A stretch of DNA of 64,000 bases from Sternotherus odoratus (lineage: Eukaryota; Chordata; Testudines; Kinosternidae), in the NCBI GenBank assembly GCA_032164245.1, contig JAVMKO010000001.1, forward strand, positions 247,885,644-247,949,643. The letters run 5' to 3'. The notes beneath the pieces are model-generated. The model saw nothing but the letters and a program-made list of their open reading frames with translations, made no database searches and had not been told where the DNA came from. The position numbers were made by a program, and so were the translations under genes. How positions within the stretch are numbered: the first letter of the stretch is position 1; each line of letters opens with the position of its first letter. Positions 31,786 to 43,178 of this stretch are shown here, one piece after another.

Positions 31786-33629
31786 CATATATTATAATCT
31801 CTCTCCTGGGCAGCTCCAGATGCAGCACAACATTGTGCTATCCCTTCCTATGTGTGGGATTGCAAACTGATAACCAAGCTCAAAGAGAACTGATACGCTC
31901 TGGCTTTATTACCTTTAATAAAAAGGGCTGGAGCCCTTGTGTATTCATACATGTTACATATAGTGCATGCATATATAGGTGACTTCTGCTTTCATGAATA
32001 AAAAACATGGGTAAAATGTAAATGTGCAAAACCATGTACCTTAGTGATGTGTTTTGCATATGCACATTTTCTATCATCATTGATGATCAATGAATAAATA
32101 TTGTGCACAAAAAGTGTAGATGCAAGTGTGCGCATGTGCAAAGCAGCATCTGGAGAAGCAGATTCTAAACTTAAGCCATGCTGAAATCAGGTCTGTCTAT
32201 TGAGAGTGGGAGTGTAAAAGACACAGAATATAGCTAGAGAATACTTTGCTGAATTCTTCTTTCCTAAAATGTACACTAGTGCCCATATTTTTAGCTGATG
32301 GTGTTACATAGAGATTTGTATCATTACCAAAATAAATAGGGGTGTTTTAATCAGCACACTGGATCCTATTGCCTTTCAACTGTTATAAAAATGTTGGTAA
32401 TATTTTCCTGGACTTTGTCAAAGTCCCTAATTTGATGGCTTGAATTTCATGTCATCATGTCTAAATATCCGAAGTGCAGCAACATCTTCCAACCTTGATG
32501 GCTCTAGATGGGGCACTGAACCGGTTTATGCATCCATCAGCAAGTAATTTGGGCTGGATCACATCACAACATTTAAAAGGCAGAAAAAGCAATATAATAA
32601 CTGATGTTCCTTTTTTTATCTCCATATAATGTGTTATACTCAGATAGCACTCTAATGAACTCGGGAGCTAATGGTACCTCTATTAATATAAATTAGTATC
32701 AGCCACCACTTCTTTCTTGCTTTTATGTGCACTGATAAAATACAAGACAAATAAAAGCTATTGTCTGTGGGATAAACATTAAAAGTGTGTGCTGGCTACA
32801 GAGAAAGGCAAAATGTCAGTGCAATAGTCTTGTTCTTAGATAGCACTTTGTCTTCAGTAAATTGAGAAAAATGCATCCTTCTATTGATTACTATGGTTAC
32901 ACATATTGTTTTTAGCCCAAATTAACAGGGTTTCAAGGACACATGTAGCTGACCTGAAGAAAGCTGTACAGATGCTGATAACCCTACAGGAGGCAAAACA
33001 TACGTAGGTGCCCTTGGGATGAAAATGAATAAATATTTTGGAGCACAGTTGGTTGAAAAAGTCATCACTCCTGGATAGTAATTCACAAAATGGAGCACAG
33101 AAAAGTTCTCAGTCTCCCTTTAATCATATATTAAATTTACAAGGTCCTACTCTTAATACACATTTTTAATACAATTCTGTTAACTCAAAAAGAATTGTTG
33201 GATCCTGTAATTTCCTAATACTAGTTTGTTATTCAAAACCCCCTCACTATTTAGAAACATTGATTGTCCTCCTTACAGTCTGCACAGCAGCTATAACAGC
33301 AGCATGAGATAGCTGAAAATGGCACAAGGAAAAAAATGGGAAAGCATGTGCCAGGCATAAATTAGTTACACTTTATCCATTTATAACCACACCTGTTCAA
33401 GTTCATTATTGTGAGTTATAAAGAACAATATAAAGGAGCTCTGCAAAGTCATTGACCTCCTAGTTCTAGAACATGTTGAGCCACAATATAAAAATCCACT
33501 TTAAAGATCTGATCCACACACACCATGAGTGGGTTCTAGAATAATCTTGAAGTAGCAAGCAAATCGTACTAAAGAAAATTTAGGGAAGGCTGAAGACTAA
33601 CTGAATGCAAAGAATTAAAAGATCATTGG
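31786..33629. other. Non-coding stretch with one weak candidate exon
   Basis: AT-rich and unrecognised apart from the candidate terminal exon at 32929-33007. Confidence 0.35.
32929..33007 (+). other. Candidate host terminal exon (speculative)
   Basis: After an acceptor-like TTTTTAGCCCAAATTAACAG, one frame reads SRTHVADLKKAVQMLITLQE, then AKHT and stop TAG at 33005-33007. An AATAAA follows at 33028-33033. The peptide looks like an amphipathic helix. A donor-like GTAGGT overlaps the stop, so an internal exon is an alternative. I recognise no protein. Confidence 0.2.
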
Positions 33630-33763
33630 AGCCCCCATTGGACCAGGACGGCGAACCGCAGCCAGTGGGAGCCGCGGTCAGTGAAACTCCAGGTAAACAA
33701 AGCAGCGGGGCCCGCTAAGGGTGCTTACCCTGTGGTCCCACGTACCAACATTGCCGATCCCTG
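33630..33763. mobile_element. hAT-type MITE, CAGGGATC family, right half
   Basis: GCCCCCATTGGACCAGGACG, CGAACCGCAGCCAGTGGGAG, CCGCTAAGGGTGCTTACCCT and the terminus TTGCCGATCCCTG match the right half of 40324-40618. The left half is absent. Confidence 0.8.
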
Positions 33764-34560
33764 GATTAGAGTACCATAATGTTCCCTTCTGGAATTAAAA
33801 ATCTATTAAATTAAAAAATCATGGTATTATAAAAAAAAATATTAGGGAGAGAGGAAGTGAACTGAGAGAGAAGAAAATGGGCCCCCTGAAATGAGAAACA
33901 AGGAAGAGCACAGAGGAGAATTATTTTTATGTTTCTAAACTCAGGAAGCACTATGTAAACTCTCATATTCACCTCTTTCATGCTAACCAGGCCCTGTGTG
34001 CGGCCCACACAGAAGAATTCTCTTGGTGCACATGGTGGCTACCTAAAGAATGAAGGGAATGACAAATCCATTGGAAAATGTGTTAGCTTCAAGCAGCAGC
34101 ATGCTTCACAGCTGCTATGGAAGTCAGTAGGTAAGTAGATGCCCAGGCATAACTGATGGTCAAACATTGCCAGCACAGTTAGTGCTCCAGAGCTAGCAGT
34201 ACAAGTCAAAAGCAACAAAGGCATGCTTGACAGCAAAAAGTGACCATAGTGATGTGACAAGCAAACCCAATTCCACACAGTGTGATCATACTGATGGTGG
34301 GATAAATTGTTTGCACTGTAAGCAAATCTCAGGAATGTTCTCATTGTAGTCACTACTAGACCAAGCCACAGGAGAGAAAACACCAACCTCAGCCAAGGGA
34401 GATCTCATATAAACATGTGCAAATCAACATTAGTGCCTATCAGCTGTGAATGCTATACATGTAAATGACCAGCTGCTAGTGCCTGAGATCAGCAGGTTCC
34501 CCTAACTAATATTTAGTTATCAGGTTAGTGTGTTAGTGTGCAAATTTATGGGATTCCAGC
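33764..34560. other. Non-coding stretch, nothing recognised
   Basis: No named repeat or exon. A 115-codon open frame on - (34039-34386) has no supporting signal. Confidence 0.4.
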
Positions 34561-34764
34561 CAGGACCGGCTCCAGGCACCAGCCTACCAAGCAGGTGCCT
34601 GGGGCGGCAAACGGCAGGGGGCGGCATTCCAGGCGCTGTCAAGGCAGCACTCAAGTGACTTTTGGCGGCACACCAACGGCAGCTCCTCCGCTGCTCCGTG
34701 TTCGGCAGAACGCTTTTGCTTTCCTTCGCCGTTTGGGGCGGCAAAAAAGGTAGAGCCGTCCCTG
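34561..34764. mobile_element. hAT-type MITE, 204 bp, perfect 8-bp TSD
   Basis: The left terminus CAGGACCGGCTC and the reverse complement of the right terminus CAGGGACGGCTC bound a 204-bp GC-rich element. ATTCCAGC flanks both sides exactly (34553-34560 and 34765-34772), the hAT target size. It has no coding region; internal GGGGCGGCAAA phrases repeat near both ends. Confidence 0.9.
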
Positions 34765-34772
34765 ATTCCAGC

Positions 34773-36248
34773 ATAGCTATGTAGATCTGATCCGTTCCAC
34801 GTCTTTTGTGGCCATGCTGTGCTCTCCCCTCCATTTTATGTGAATAACCCGTCAATGTATCCTACAGCAAGTATATATAGAATTGTTTCTGTGAATCAAA
34901 TAATGCTTCAGCTATAGAAGACACAATGAACTCTAGTAATTTTCTTACATGGTTGTCTACCAATTACCTTACAAACTGAGAATACCATTTTCCACAACCT
35001 TATTTCCTGCAACTGAAAATGTAGGATCTTACTTAATTGTCCAGAAAGATTATTCCACCATGGATTACCTTGGAGACTATTTACCCGCCATTCAGAATAC
35101 AGGTCAAAAGCATATGAGATGGTTGCCCAATTTCAGAATCATATTAGAAGCAGAATAATGTTGTACACATAGAGCTATACAATAGATTTGCATAGACCTT
35201 TCCCCCAAAGCAATCTATTGTTCAATATTTTCAACAGCAGATAATTAGGATGCTTTCAAAACCTAACTAAATAGCTATTATGTATTGCAATACTGTACAC
35301 AAGGGTTTGAAGCTTTTTGTGGCATGTAACTTTTAGGAAATGGAGTCATGTCATGTGCTAAGGCACAGATCTCTCAGCTGATATAAATTGTCAGAGGCCT
35401 TTTGACTAGAAATAGTTATGAGGGAGGTGGCTGTCCTCCTCCTCCCCTGGCTTCTTGCTAAAACAGCATAGGTGTCTAATTCCAGGAGGGGGTTCACAGA
35501 TGAGAAGCACTATCGCAGACAAGCACTTAGGAGACAGCCTGACCTTAGGTACCTTCTCTCGGAGAGGGACAGATCTTAGCACACACGGTGCTCATTGGTA
35601 TCTCCCATTCTCCAGTTTGGCTGTTCCCTGCCTAGCTATCTGGCTTTTGTGAATTGCATTTTAAGGTGCCTATGTCTCCCCATTAATTGCATAAGAGCCT
35701 GCACACCTAACTCAGGTTTGGTTTATCTAAGCACCTAAAAGTTAGATGCTGTGACACTCAGCATCATCATACTTAACTCCTTTTGTGCATCCAGACTTTT
35801 TATTCTTTGTTGTTTAAGTCATTAAAAGTATCTGACTGTATTCCCCTCCTAAACATAATGCATTTCAATTTACCCAAGTGTCCCAATTATGCCTCCGTTC
35901 TTCCATCTGCACAATGGGAACAAAACTGTGCAGGGTCATTGTACATCTTAACTCCCTTTGTAAATCATTTTGAGATCCTTAGATTAAAGGTGCTGCAGTA
36001 AGGCAAGAGCTTTCCGTGAGTTTCTCAGAGAGCTGCAGCTGTCAGAGCCTTTGTGCCCCACCAGCAAACTCATTACATCATCACAACCAAAAAACGTGCA
36101 TGTGGCATGCCTCCTACTACGCTGACCTCCCTGACTATGCAGATTTGGTAAGCAATTTGTGTGTCTCTGGGGGATGAACAAAGAAAGCAAAGCTCTAATC
36201 ATCGTCAGACCTCTTAGGCTGCAATGTGCTTTGAAGGATTTTCGATAC
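34773..36248. other. Non-coding stretch with old repeat scraps
   Basis: About 35390-35790 (TTTTAAGGTGCCTATGTCTC, CCATTAATTGCATAAGAGCC) reads like a degraded interspersed repeat of unknown family. About 35885-36000 (TCCATCTGCACAATGGGAAC, TTTGTAAATCATTTTGAGAT, AAAGGTGCTGCAGTA) resembles a MIR-type 3' tail. Confidence 0.4.
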
Positions 36249-36253
36249 ATGCT

Positions 36254-36922
36254 TGTCACAGGGTCACTCAGCCGTGGGATGGGGGGAGGTGGCAGCTCTC
36301 CTGTCCTCGCCTCTGCCTGCAAACCCATCATGGCTCCTTTCTCTCAGCATCTGCTTCCTGGCACAGCCCTCCAGCCATGTCACCATCTGCCCCCCTGCCC
36401 CCTTCCGGGGGACTTCCCCAAGAGTCCAGCTACTCCTCACAGCAGCTTGGCAGTCCATAGTCGGGCCATTCCTTCAGCCACTAGCGGTGAAGACCCAAAC
36501 CCACCCACTACTCTGTCTTGCAAACAGCAGCTTCCTGCTACCTCTTCCTTCCAGCTCACTGTCTCTACTCCCTGGACCACTTTCCTGCAGCCTCAGTCCC
36601 TTTTGCTCCTGCCTCCAGCTCCCTTTGCCCTCTTCCCAGGGTCTCAAGCCTGTAAGTCCTGGTAGCCCATCAGGAGCCCCCCAGGAAGCCAGTCTTCTCC
36701 TTAGGGCTCCCTGCAGCAGACTCCCTCATGCTGGTCTGCAGCTTCATTTTATATGGGCCAGCTGGGCCCTGATTGGCTGGTCCAGCCACCTCCCTAATTC
36801 TCTGCAGCTGCCATCCTAATTGGCTGTTTGCCCTGCAGCCACTCCTTTGACTGCCTTGCACTCTGCCTCCCTAAGATGGCTTTAACCCTCTTAGGGCCAG
36901 TGCGGGGCGGGTACCCATCACA
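36254..36922 (-). mobile_element. Solo LTR, 669 bp, with promoter motifs on the - strand
   Basis: The block begins TGTCACAGGGT and ends ACCCATCACA, giving the TG...CA ends of an LTR. ATGCT flanks it exactly at 36249-36253 and 36923-36927, a 5-bp target duplication. On the - strand a CCAAT box (CAGCCAATCAGGG, around 36779-36767) is followed by a TATA-like ATATAAAA (36754-36747), a normal U3 promoter, so the LTR is in - orientation. No internal retroviral genes adjoin it: it is a solo LTR left by recombination. Long overlapping frames here are not genes. Confidence 0.75.
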
Positions 36923-36927
36923 ATGCT

Positions 36928-39326
36928 AATGAGACTACATATTTAGAACCCAGACTGGAACCACTTGGTGTGAGTGAGAACCCACTATTTAAACAGCAGG
37001 GGTGTTGGCAGACCTTCATTCCTGAACCACATAAAATGTGACCTGTGCCATTTGAGTCAATGTGCACAGGCCCGTCCCATTTCATCTGGGACAGGTTTCA
37101 TGTCAGACCTGAAAAACCCATCATTGCATGGCTCCTTCTTGCTGAGCAAGAAGACAAGATCCCTGCTCCATGGCCTGCTGGCCCCACGCACCGCTACTCT
37201 GGCAGCGTGTACTCCCTCCCTCCTTATACAGATTCAGGCTCCTAAGGAGCACAATTAAGCCCTTACTCAGCACCTTATTGATGCCTCTTGTCGCAAAATG
37301 CGAGGAAACAGAATTACAGTCCGCCTCCATAGCAGAGTACAGCTGACCTATAGTCTAGTACGCTTGGGCTGGCTAAAGGCTATTTTGATTAAACACACTA
37401 GTGCAGTGTCCCTTTTATTGATCAATAACCCTCATGTCATGCATTACAAAAACCACTCCTTTGCATTCACCGTTAACCTTCTAAATTACATATTTTATGG
37501 ATAGGTCCTTTTACAGTTTCAAAACAGTTTTATCCTTTGGAAGAATGTACCATGTTTTCAATCAAAAGTCTCTAATCCATTTACATTCAAAAGAGCTGGA
37601 AGATTTTTCACACAAGTAGTCCTGTGCTTCGGCATTTATTATTTCTGCCTGCAAACACAATAAATACGCCTTGAGACAAGGGAGAAAGTTAATGAAGGAC
37701 GGTCCTTTCTTTTCCACTCTAGGATCCTGTTTTAAAACCTGCTTGTTTGTCATGAACAAATTAATTGGATGATCCCCTGCTTCAGCCACAGAGGACAACC
37801 ATCCATGTCACAAATATACGTAATACAATTCATCTTTGTATATTGAGTAGTCACTGCACATGTACAACAGAGGACTGACCCTGTAAGCTTTACTCAGGCT
37901 AACCTCATTAGTATCGTTATGTGAATTCCAGTAATTCTGAGAGGCCTCAAATGAGTTTGAGTCTACTGTGCTGGGAGCAATGCATACAGAGACAGAGATG
38001 CTCCCTGCACCAAAGAACTGAAAATCTTCTCGAATAAAATGGGTGAGATCAGGCCTGAAGTAAATCACTCTTTCTTTTCTAAAGGGTACTAATTAGAGCT
38101 GGTGGACATTTTTTGAATTTTCATCAAAATTTGACAGAAACAAAAAGGGGGGAAGAGGTAAAATTTCTACCAAAAAATTTGATGATTCTTCTCATTTATA
38201 GAGCATGTATAAATTTCAAAAATGTCAACAATATTTCAATTTTGTTGGGGGGGGGAAGCTTTATTATCATTTTTCCCACTAATTCTAGTGCTCATGCCAG
38301 AATTTTAAGCTGAGGTCATTGCCAGGTCAGTTGAAGTGCTTGCGTCCATCATAAATGATTGGTTTGGAAAGATTAGATTTGTATCAGTAAACCACACAAA
38401 TAAAATGAAAATTTTTCCTTCATAGATGATAATCAAAATTTACAGGCAAAGTAAGAAATACTGCTTGAGAAGTTAAAGGAGTCAGATTTAAGGATATTTA
38501 CCTGGTGTATTTTAACATGTGATGTTGACAATCTGTGTTTTAACTTTTCCATCCTCAGCATCTACTATCACTAAATAATTATTGTCTGACCCCTCCATTG
38601 TCAGACTCCCCCCATAATTTTCCACAACTGTAAAAATATAAATCAATGAACATTTTAAAATAATGCTTAAAAATAAACCTTGATATTATTCATTGAAAAA
38701 CTAAAAATTAAATTCTGCCAAGCCTAGAAATGACACATTGGTAGTATGTATAAAAATGTACTTTTTATAACTACTTTGTTTGTAGGTTGTATTACTTTCA
38801 GTTCACCTTTCACCTGCTTTTTGTCTTCAGTTCAGGTCTGTATTTTTCTTTGTGTTTGTACATCAAAGTCCTAATCTTGAATGGGTCTTTGGGTGGTACT
38901 ATGTAATAAACAAACTAAGAAGAACAAGAATAATTATATAGCACCAACCTACATAATTTAAATGATCAAGTTCTCTTGAGCAAAACTTTGCATTCTTCTC
39001 TTGTTTCACTGCTGTAGTTTGTACCAAGCCAAATACTGGTACTGAATGAATTATTACTCCCCATAATTTCATTTCCACATATCTGGTATGGAGAGTCCGC
39101 AAATCAAGAAGAGATGATCAAGCTCTGGAATTAAAACCCTTGAAATCTTAATTCAGTATGTTGCTCGCACCATAGTCAAAAATCTCAAATGGTGACTATA
39201 GGACTTCTGCTTAATTAAGGTGTGAGGAAAAATAAGTAAGAAATGCAAGATTGGACCCTGACTAATGCAAAGGAAATAATTAATGCATTTGAAGGTACAA
39301 AGCCTCTGTGATGAAATGTACACAGA
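36928..39326. other. Non-coding stretch with AT-rich repeat-like patch
   Basis: 38090-38270 (GAATTTTCATCAAAATTTGA, AAAAATTTGATGATTC) resembles AT-rich segments at 39880-40190 and 55480-55770, possibly one degraded repeat family. The remainder is unrecognised. Confidence 0.35.
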
Positions 39327-39500
39327 GGGTATGTCTACAGTGGAGTGGGGCAGAGTCCCAGAGCAGCAAGTCTCAGAGCCCAGGTCTAAAAAGTCACCTC
39401 CCTGTACTCCATCCCAAAACGTAACATCTACATGAGCCCTGCAAGCCTGAATCTCTACATCTGGGCTCTGAGACTCACAGCCCTCTGCGGCAAACCCTGT
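39327..39500. mobile_element. MITE-like fragment (GGGTATGTCTACA type)
   Basis: AGGGTATGTCTACAGTGGAG, CCCAGAGCAGCAAGTCTCAG and GGGCTCTGAGACTCACAG suggest the left part of an inverted-repeat DNA element. The ends are incomplete and the superfamily is unclear. Confidence 0.4.
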
Positions 39501-40323
39501 CTTTTCCTCCATTACCACATAAGGTCCTGCACACAGCAAAATCATACAGATATTTCAGAGGGGGTTGTTATTAATTATTATTAATAATTACTATTATTTG
39601 TCCCATAACAATGCCTAGATGGGAGCCTCTTGTTCTAGGTATAGCACAGACACCCACTGAGAGGAATTTCCAGCCCTCAAACACTCACGGTCTACACCTA
39701 CTGAATTTGAGGACACATGCCATTGCACTGCACAGCACCATAGGTACTTCCTGATGTAGATGCAGATTTGGAGCTAGGGTGGAGTGGAAGTGGGGCTTTT
39801 GGATTTACAGCTACATGGATTCACTAGCCATAGATTAGGAGGGGGTTGGAGGCATATGGAGGCTACTACTAAAGTGGCTTGGGATTTTTTTTTAACAACT
39901 TCTTTTGTAGAAAAATGCCAACTCTTCAAAAAAAATTGTAAGAAATCAATGTGGAAAAAAAAGTTTTGAAATTGTCAAAATGTCCTGTCCAATAATATTT
40001 TCCATTTCAAAATAACTTTGTTTCAAAATCTAAGCTCAATCTAGTATAATTTTAAAAAATCAAAAATAAATAACTGTTCAAATGTAAATAAAATATTTTG
40101 ATCTGAACTGATTTTTCTTTTTTTAAAATTTCAATATTTGGGCCTGATTTGGACTAAGAAAAGTTTTTGAAATCTTGAAATTTTTCGGAGAACAAGATAA
40201 GTGTTTCCTGTTCAGCTGTAGCTATTATATTTGGGAGGCATGAAGCAGCTTAGGGTAGAGAATTCGTCTCTCTAGCCCCTATCTGAACCCCCATGTCAAA
40301 CCTATTTGAGCTTTGAACTAGGG
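39501..40323. other. Non-coding, AT-rich, with simple repeat
   Basis: A TTATTAATTATTATTAATAA tract lies at about 39566-39600. 39880-40190 is a poly-A/T-rich stretch with recurring AAAATTT and GAAATTG words, similar to 55480-55770. Confidence 0.45.
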
Positions 40324-40618
40324 CAGGGATCAGCAGCGTTGGCATGCGGGACTGCACTCTTAGCAGGCCCCGCGGCTTTGTTTACCAGGCGTTTTGCAGA
40401 TCGCTGCTCCCACTGGCCGCAGTTCGCCGTCCCAGTCCAATGGGGGCTGCAGGAAGCGGCGCGGTGCTGGCCGCCGCTTCTCACAGCCCCCATTGGACCA
40501 GGACAGCGAACCACGGCCAGTGGAAGCTGCAGTTGGTGAAACACCAGGTAAACAAAGCCGCGGAGCCCGCTAAGGGTGCTTACCCTGCAGTCCTGCATGC
40601 CAACGCTGCCAATCCCTG
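40324..40618. mobile_element. hAT-type MITE, CAGGGATC family, full-length copy
   Basis: CAGGGATCAGCAGCGTTGGC at the left and GCCAACGCTGCCAATCCCTG at the right are inverted repeats. The halves are near mirror images (CTTTGTTTACCAGG / CCAGGTAAACAAAG; CACTGGCCGCAGTTCGC / GCGAACCACGGCCAGTG). Flanks AACTAGGG and AACAGGGG agree at 6 of 8, consistent with an aged 8-bp duplication. It is the reference copy for the partial relatives in this window and has no ORF of its own. Confidence 0.85.
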
Positions 40619-42006
40619 AACAGGGGCAGTTTTAATGCAGTATTTTTGAATGATTTTAAAAAACCACGGTGAATGTCTGTTACCGTGGAGGTAAGTAACT
40701 ACTAGCGCTGCAAATATAAATCTTCCTACCACCCCTCGGTAAAACAAGACACACCTATTCATTGCAACAGAAGCTAACTCTTATTAACTATGGTTATGGA
40801 GGGCATGGAATCTTGCACACTAAAAAAAAGGTATTTTCCCCCAACAGGGTCAGTTAGAGAGATAGCCCAATATGAAGCCCCCACTTCTAATTGATTCAAG
40901 AAAACTAAATAGGTCCAGAGGGAACTGAAGACTCCTCCAGCAAGTTCATTTTATTCAGCAAGAGATTTAAAGCCTAATCCAGTATAACTATGCATATATC
41001 TTCTTAACTGAACCCCAATTTTGCATGCAGTATCCCCGGATAGTTTCGCCTGCAGCAGACTAGCCTCTTGAACAGTTTTTACATAATAGACTCAGCATGT
41101 TCACCACTTGATTATCCCTCCCTTCAGCTCAGAATCTAGTCTTTTCCCTTAATTACACACTGACAAGAAGGCTCTACTCAGGTTCTACAAGTGGGATGCC
41201 TTGTACGTGGAACGTGCAGGTAATACAGAATCAATGTTCTGCTTGAATCCAGTATTCAAAGAATTTAATTGAATTACTGAAATTCAGAGTTGAGCCCCTG
41301 AGACATTGATCCTATATTGTCAGTTTCAAATTCTTGGCGCACTAGCTGCTTGATAATATGTTCATAGAATTCGCGCTAGAGATGATGGAGAATCAAAACC
41401 TGTGACTGTCTAGCTAACTGACAGAAAACAGAGGAAACAATGTTGAATATGTTTAAAAATAAATCAGTATAGACTGGCCTGACTGAGCAATTCTGGCAAC
41501 ACGTTGTGCTGGCATGACTGCTGAGTTTCCAATTTAAGAGCACGCTCAGAACCCTTGGTTACTGGAATGTTGGAAGGCATGTCATTGGAGTGATGCATTC
41601 AGCTCCCAAGACACACAGAATATTTGCTCATCTGCTATCTTTGCCAGAGGCTGGAAACTATTGCAGCAGCAGCCAAAGGAAACAAAGGGGGATTAAAAGA
41701 GAAACAATAAAAATATATTTTTTTAAAATTAGAAGAAACAGCTTTATTTTAGATGCAAATGAGTATGAATCCAATTCTTATTTCCCTATGTATTAAAAGA
41801 TTACTTACACACTGAGGCTGGGGGAGGCAAAGAAATGAAAACATGTCTCTCTCTCACACACACATATGTGTGTGTGTGTGTGTGTGTGTTTGGCAATCTG
41901 TTTGGGGTGGATATCTGAAGGTGGTCCATTCTCTTGTAAATATTTCTGGAAGCAACAATACCATTACTGAGAGGGATGCCGGTGTATACTCTCTTTGATA
42001 TATATG
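40619..42006. other. Non-coding stretch with a TG microsatellite
   Basis: CACACACACATATGTGTGTG continues to about 41890 (41855-41890), a palindromic (CA)n(TG)n tract. The rest is unrecognised. Confidence 0.5.
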
Positions 42007-42099
42007 AAATACAAATGGGCTAACAAAATAAAACATATAGGTATACAGATAAAAAAACAAATGGGCTATATGTTTCATTTTGTTAGCCCCCTTGTATTT
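42007..42099. repeat. 34-bp-arm hairpin, precursor-miRNA sized
   Basis: Arms 42007-42040 and 42066-42099 are reverse complements at 31 of 34 positions (AATGGGCTAACAAAATAAAA against TTTCATTTTGTTAGCCCCCT), with a 25-base AT-rich loop. No transposon termini are obvious. It could be a tiny MITE remnant or a transcribed hairpin; the sequence alone cannot decide. Confidence 0.8.
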
Positions 42100-42809
42100 T
42101 TCCAAGATCTGGGCAAAGTGACAGAATGATTTCTTAGGAAAAATACTTTCCTGTGAATATCTGAATGACAGAAGAACTAATGCAGAAAATGTTTCAAAAT
42201 AAATTGTCAGTGCTATGTCAGTGGGGACTATCCTGATGGCACTGCATCATTTTGGCATGACTCTTGTGATGCCAATTTAAAAAACAGGCTCAAGATTTTT
42301 GGTAGCAGAAATCACAGAAAGCACATTAGTGTGGTAAAACATTTGGCTTTCATGGCAAATAATTGTTGCTTGTCTATTCTCCTTGCCAGAGCTAGATGTT
42401 GTCTCCTTAACTCTCTAAAGCACCTAGAGAAGATTGGTGCAAAACCAATTATTCTAAACTGATGACTTTTCTACTTTCAGCATTTTTGTCTTTCCCTTAA
42501 AATTGTGACCATTGGACTTACTACTACCAGTTTTTAAACAATCTGAAGATTGCAGCATAAATTAATGGTATATGCTGTGGCAGTTCCCTACAGCAAATCC
42601 AGTGTCTAAAAAGAGATCTGGTGACTAATAAAACAGGAACAGGGTGGAAGCAGTTAGCTTATAATGGCAGAGATAATTTCAATTTAATGAAACCAAGATG
42701 AACATATCATTCTAGAACCTTGAAGTCTTCTGGGTTCTCGTATCAAATTATGGTGGTCTGACGCTAACTTTTGTTAATTATATGGTTACCATATTGTCGA
42801 AACAACTGC

Positions 42810-43030
42810 TGAGAGACAAGATAGCTGAGGTAATATATTTTATTGGACCAATTTGTGTTGATGAAGGAGACAAGGATTTGAACAACACAGAGCTCTTCTT
42901 CAGTTCTGGAAAAGGTAATCAAAGTGTCACAGCTAAATACAAGATGGAAAAGACTGTTAAGCATAAGGAATTAACACATGTTTCAAGAGACCATTCCAGA
43001 TGAAGTGGGCAATTAACACAGGATATGCTC
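42810..43030 (-). mobile_element. PLE terminal fragment, second family
   Basis: GCTGAGGTAATATATTTTAT, TGGACCAATTTGTGTTGATG, CACAGAGCTCTTCTTCAG and GTGTCACAGCTAAATACAAG match a PLE terminal family widespread in sauropsids, distinct from the 20.4-kb family. On the - strand CTGAAGAAGAGCTCTGTG looks like the start of a hammerhead core plus stem II, but the expected GAAA is degraded to CAAA. No coding part is present. Confidence 0.5.
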
Positions 43031-43106
43031 ACGGAGAAAGTCTGGGTTATAGCAACACTGCAAAAAACAAGTGTTGCTGAGCATCATTCTCCTCCATTGT
43101 ATTTGG

Positions 43107-43178
43107 ACCTGATCCAAAGCCCACTAAAGTCAATGGAAAAACTTCCATTGTCTTTAATATGCTTTGGATCAGACTTTT
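43107..43178. repeat. Short palindromic dispersed repeat, copy 3
   Basis: CTGATCCAAAGCCCACTAAA ... TATGCTTTGGATCAG forms the clearest version of the inverted repeat seen at 611 and 10016, about 70 bp, centred on two CAATGG/CCATTG arms. Confidence 0.6.

Noticed and set aside
34520..34855. 111-codon open frame on -
   Set aside because: It spans the 204-bp hAT MITE and its flanks; the frame crosses both insertion boundaries, so it cannot be an ancestral gene.
36159..36819. Overlapping open frames of 168 and 188 codons on +
   Set aside because: They lie within the solo LTR (36254-36922), overlap each other in different frames, and have Ser/Leu/Pro-rich composition expected of CT-rich DNA.
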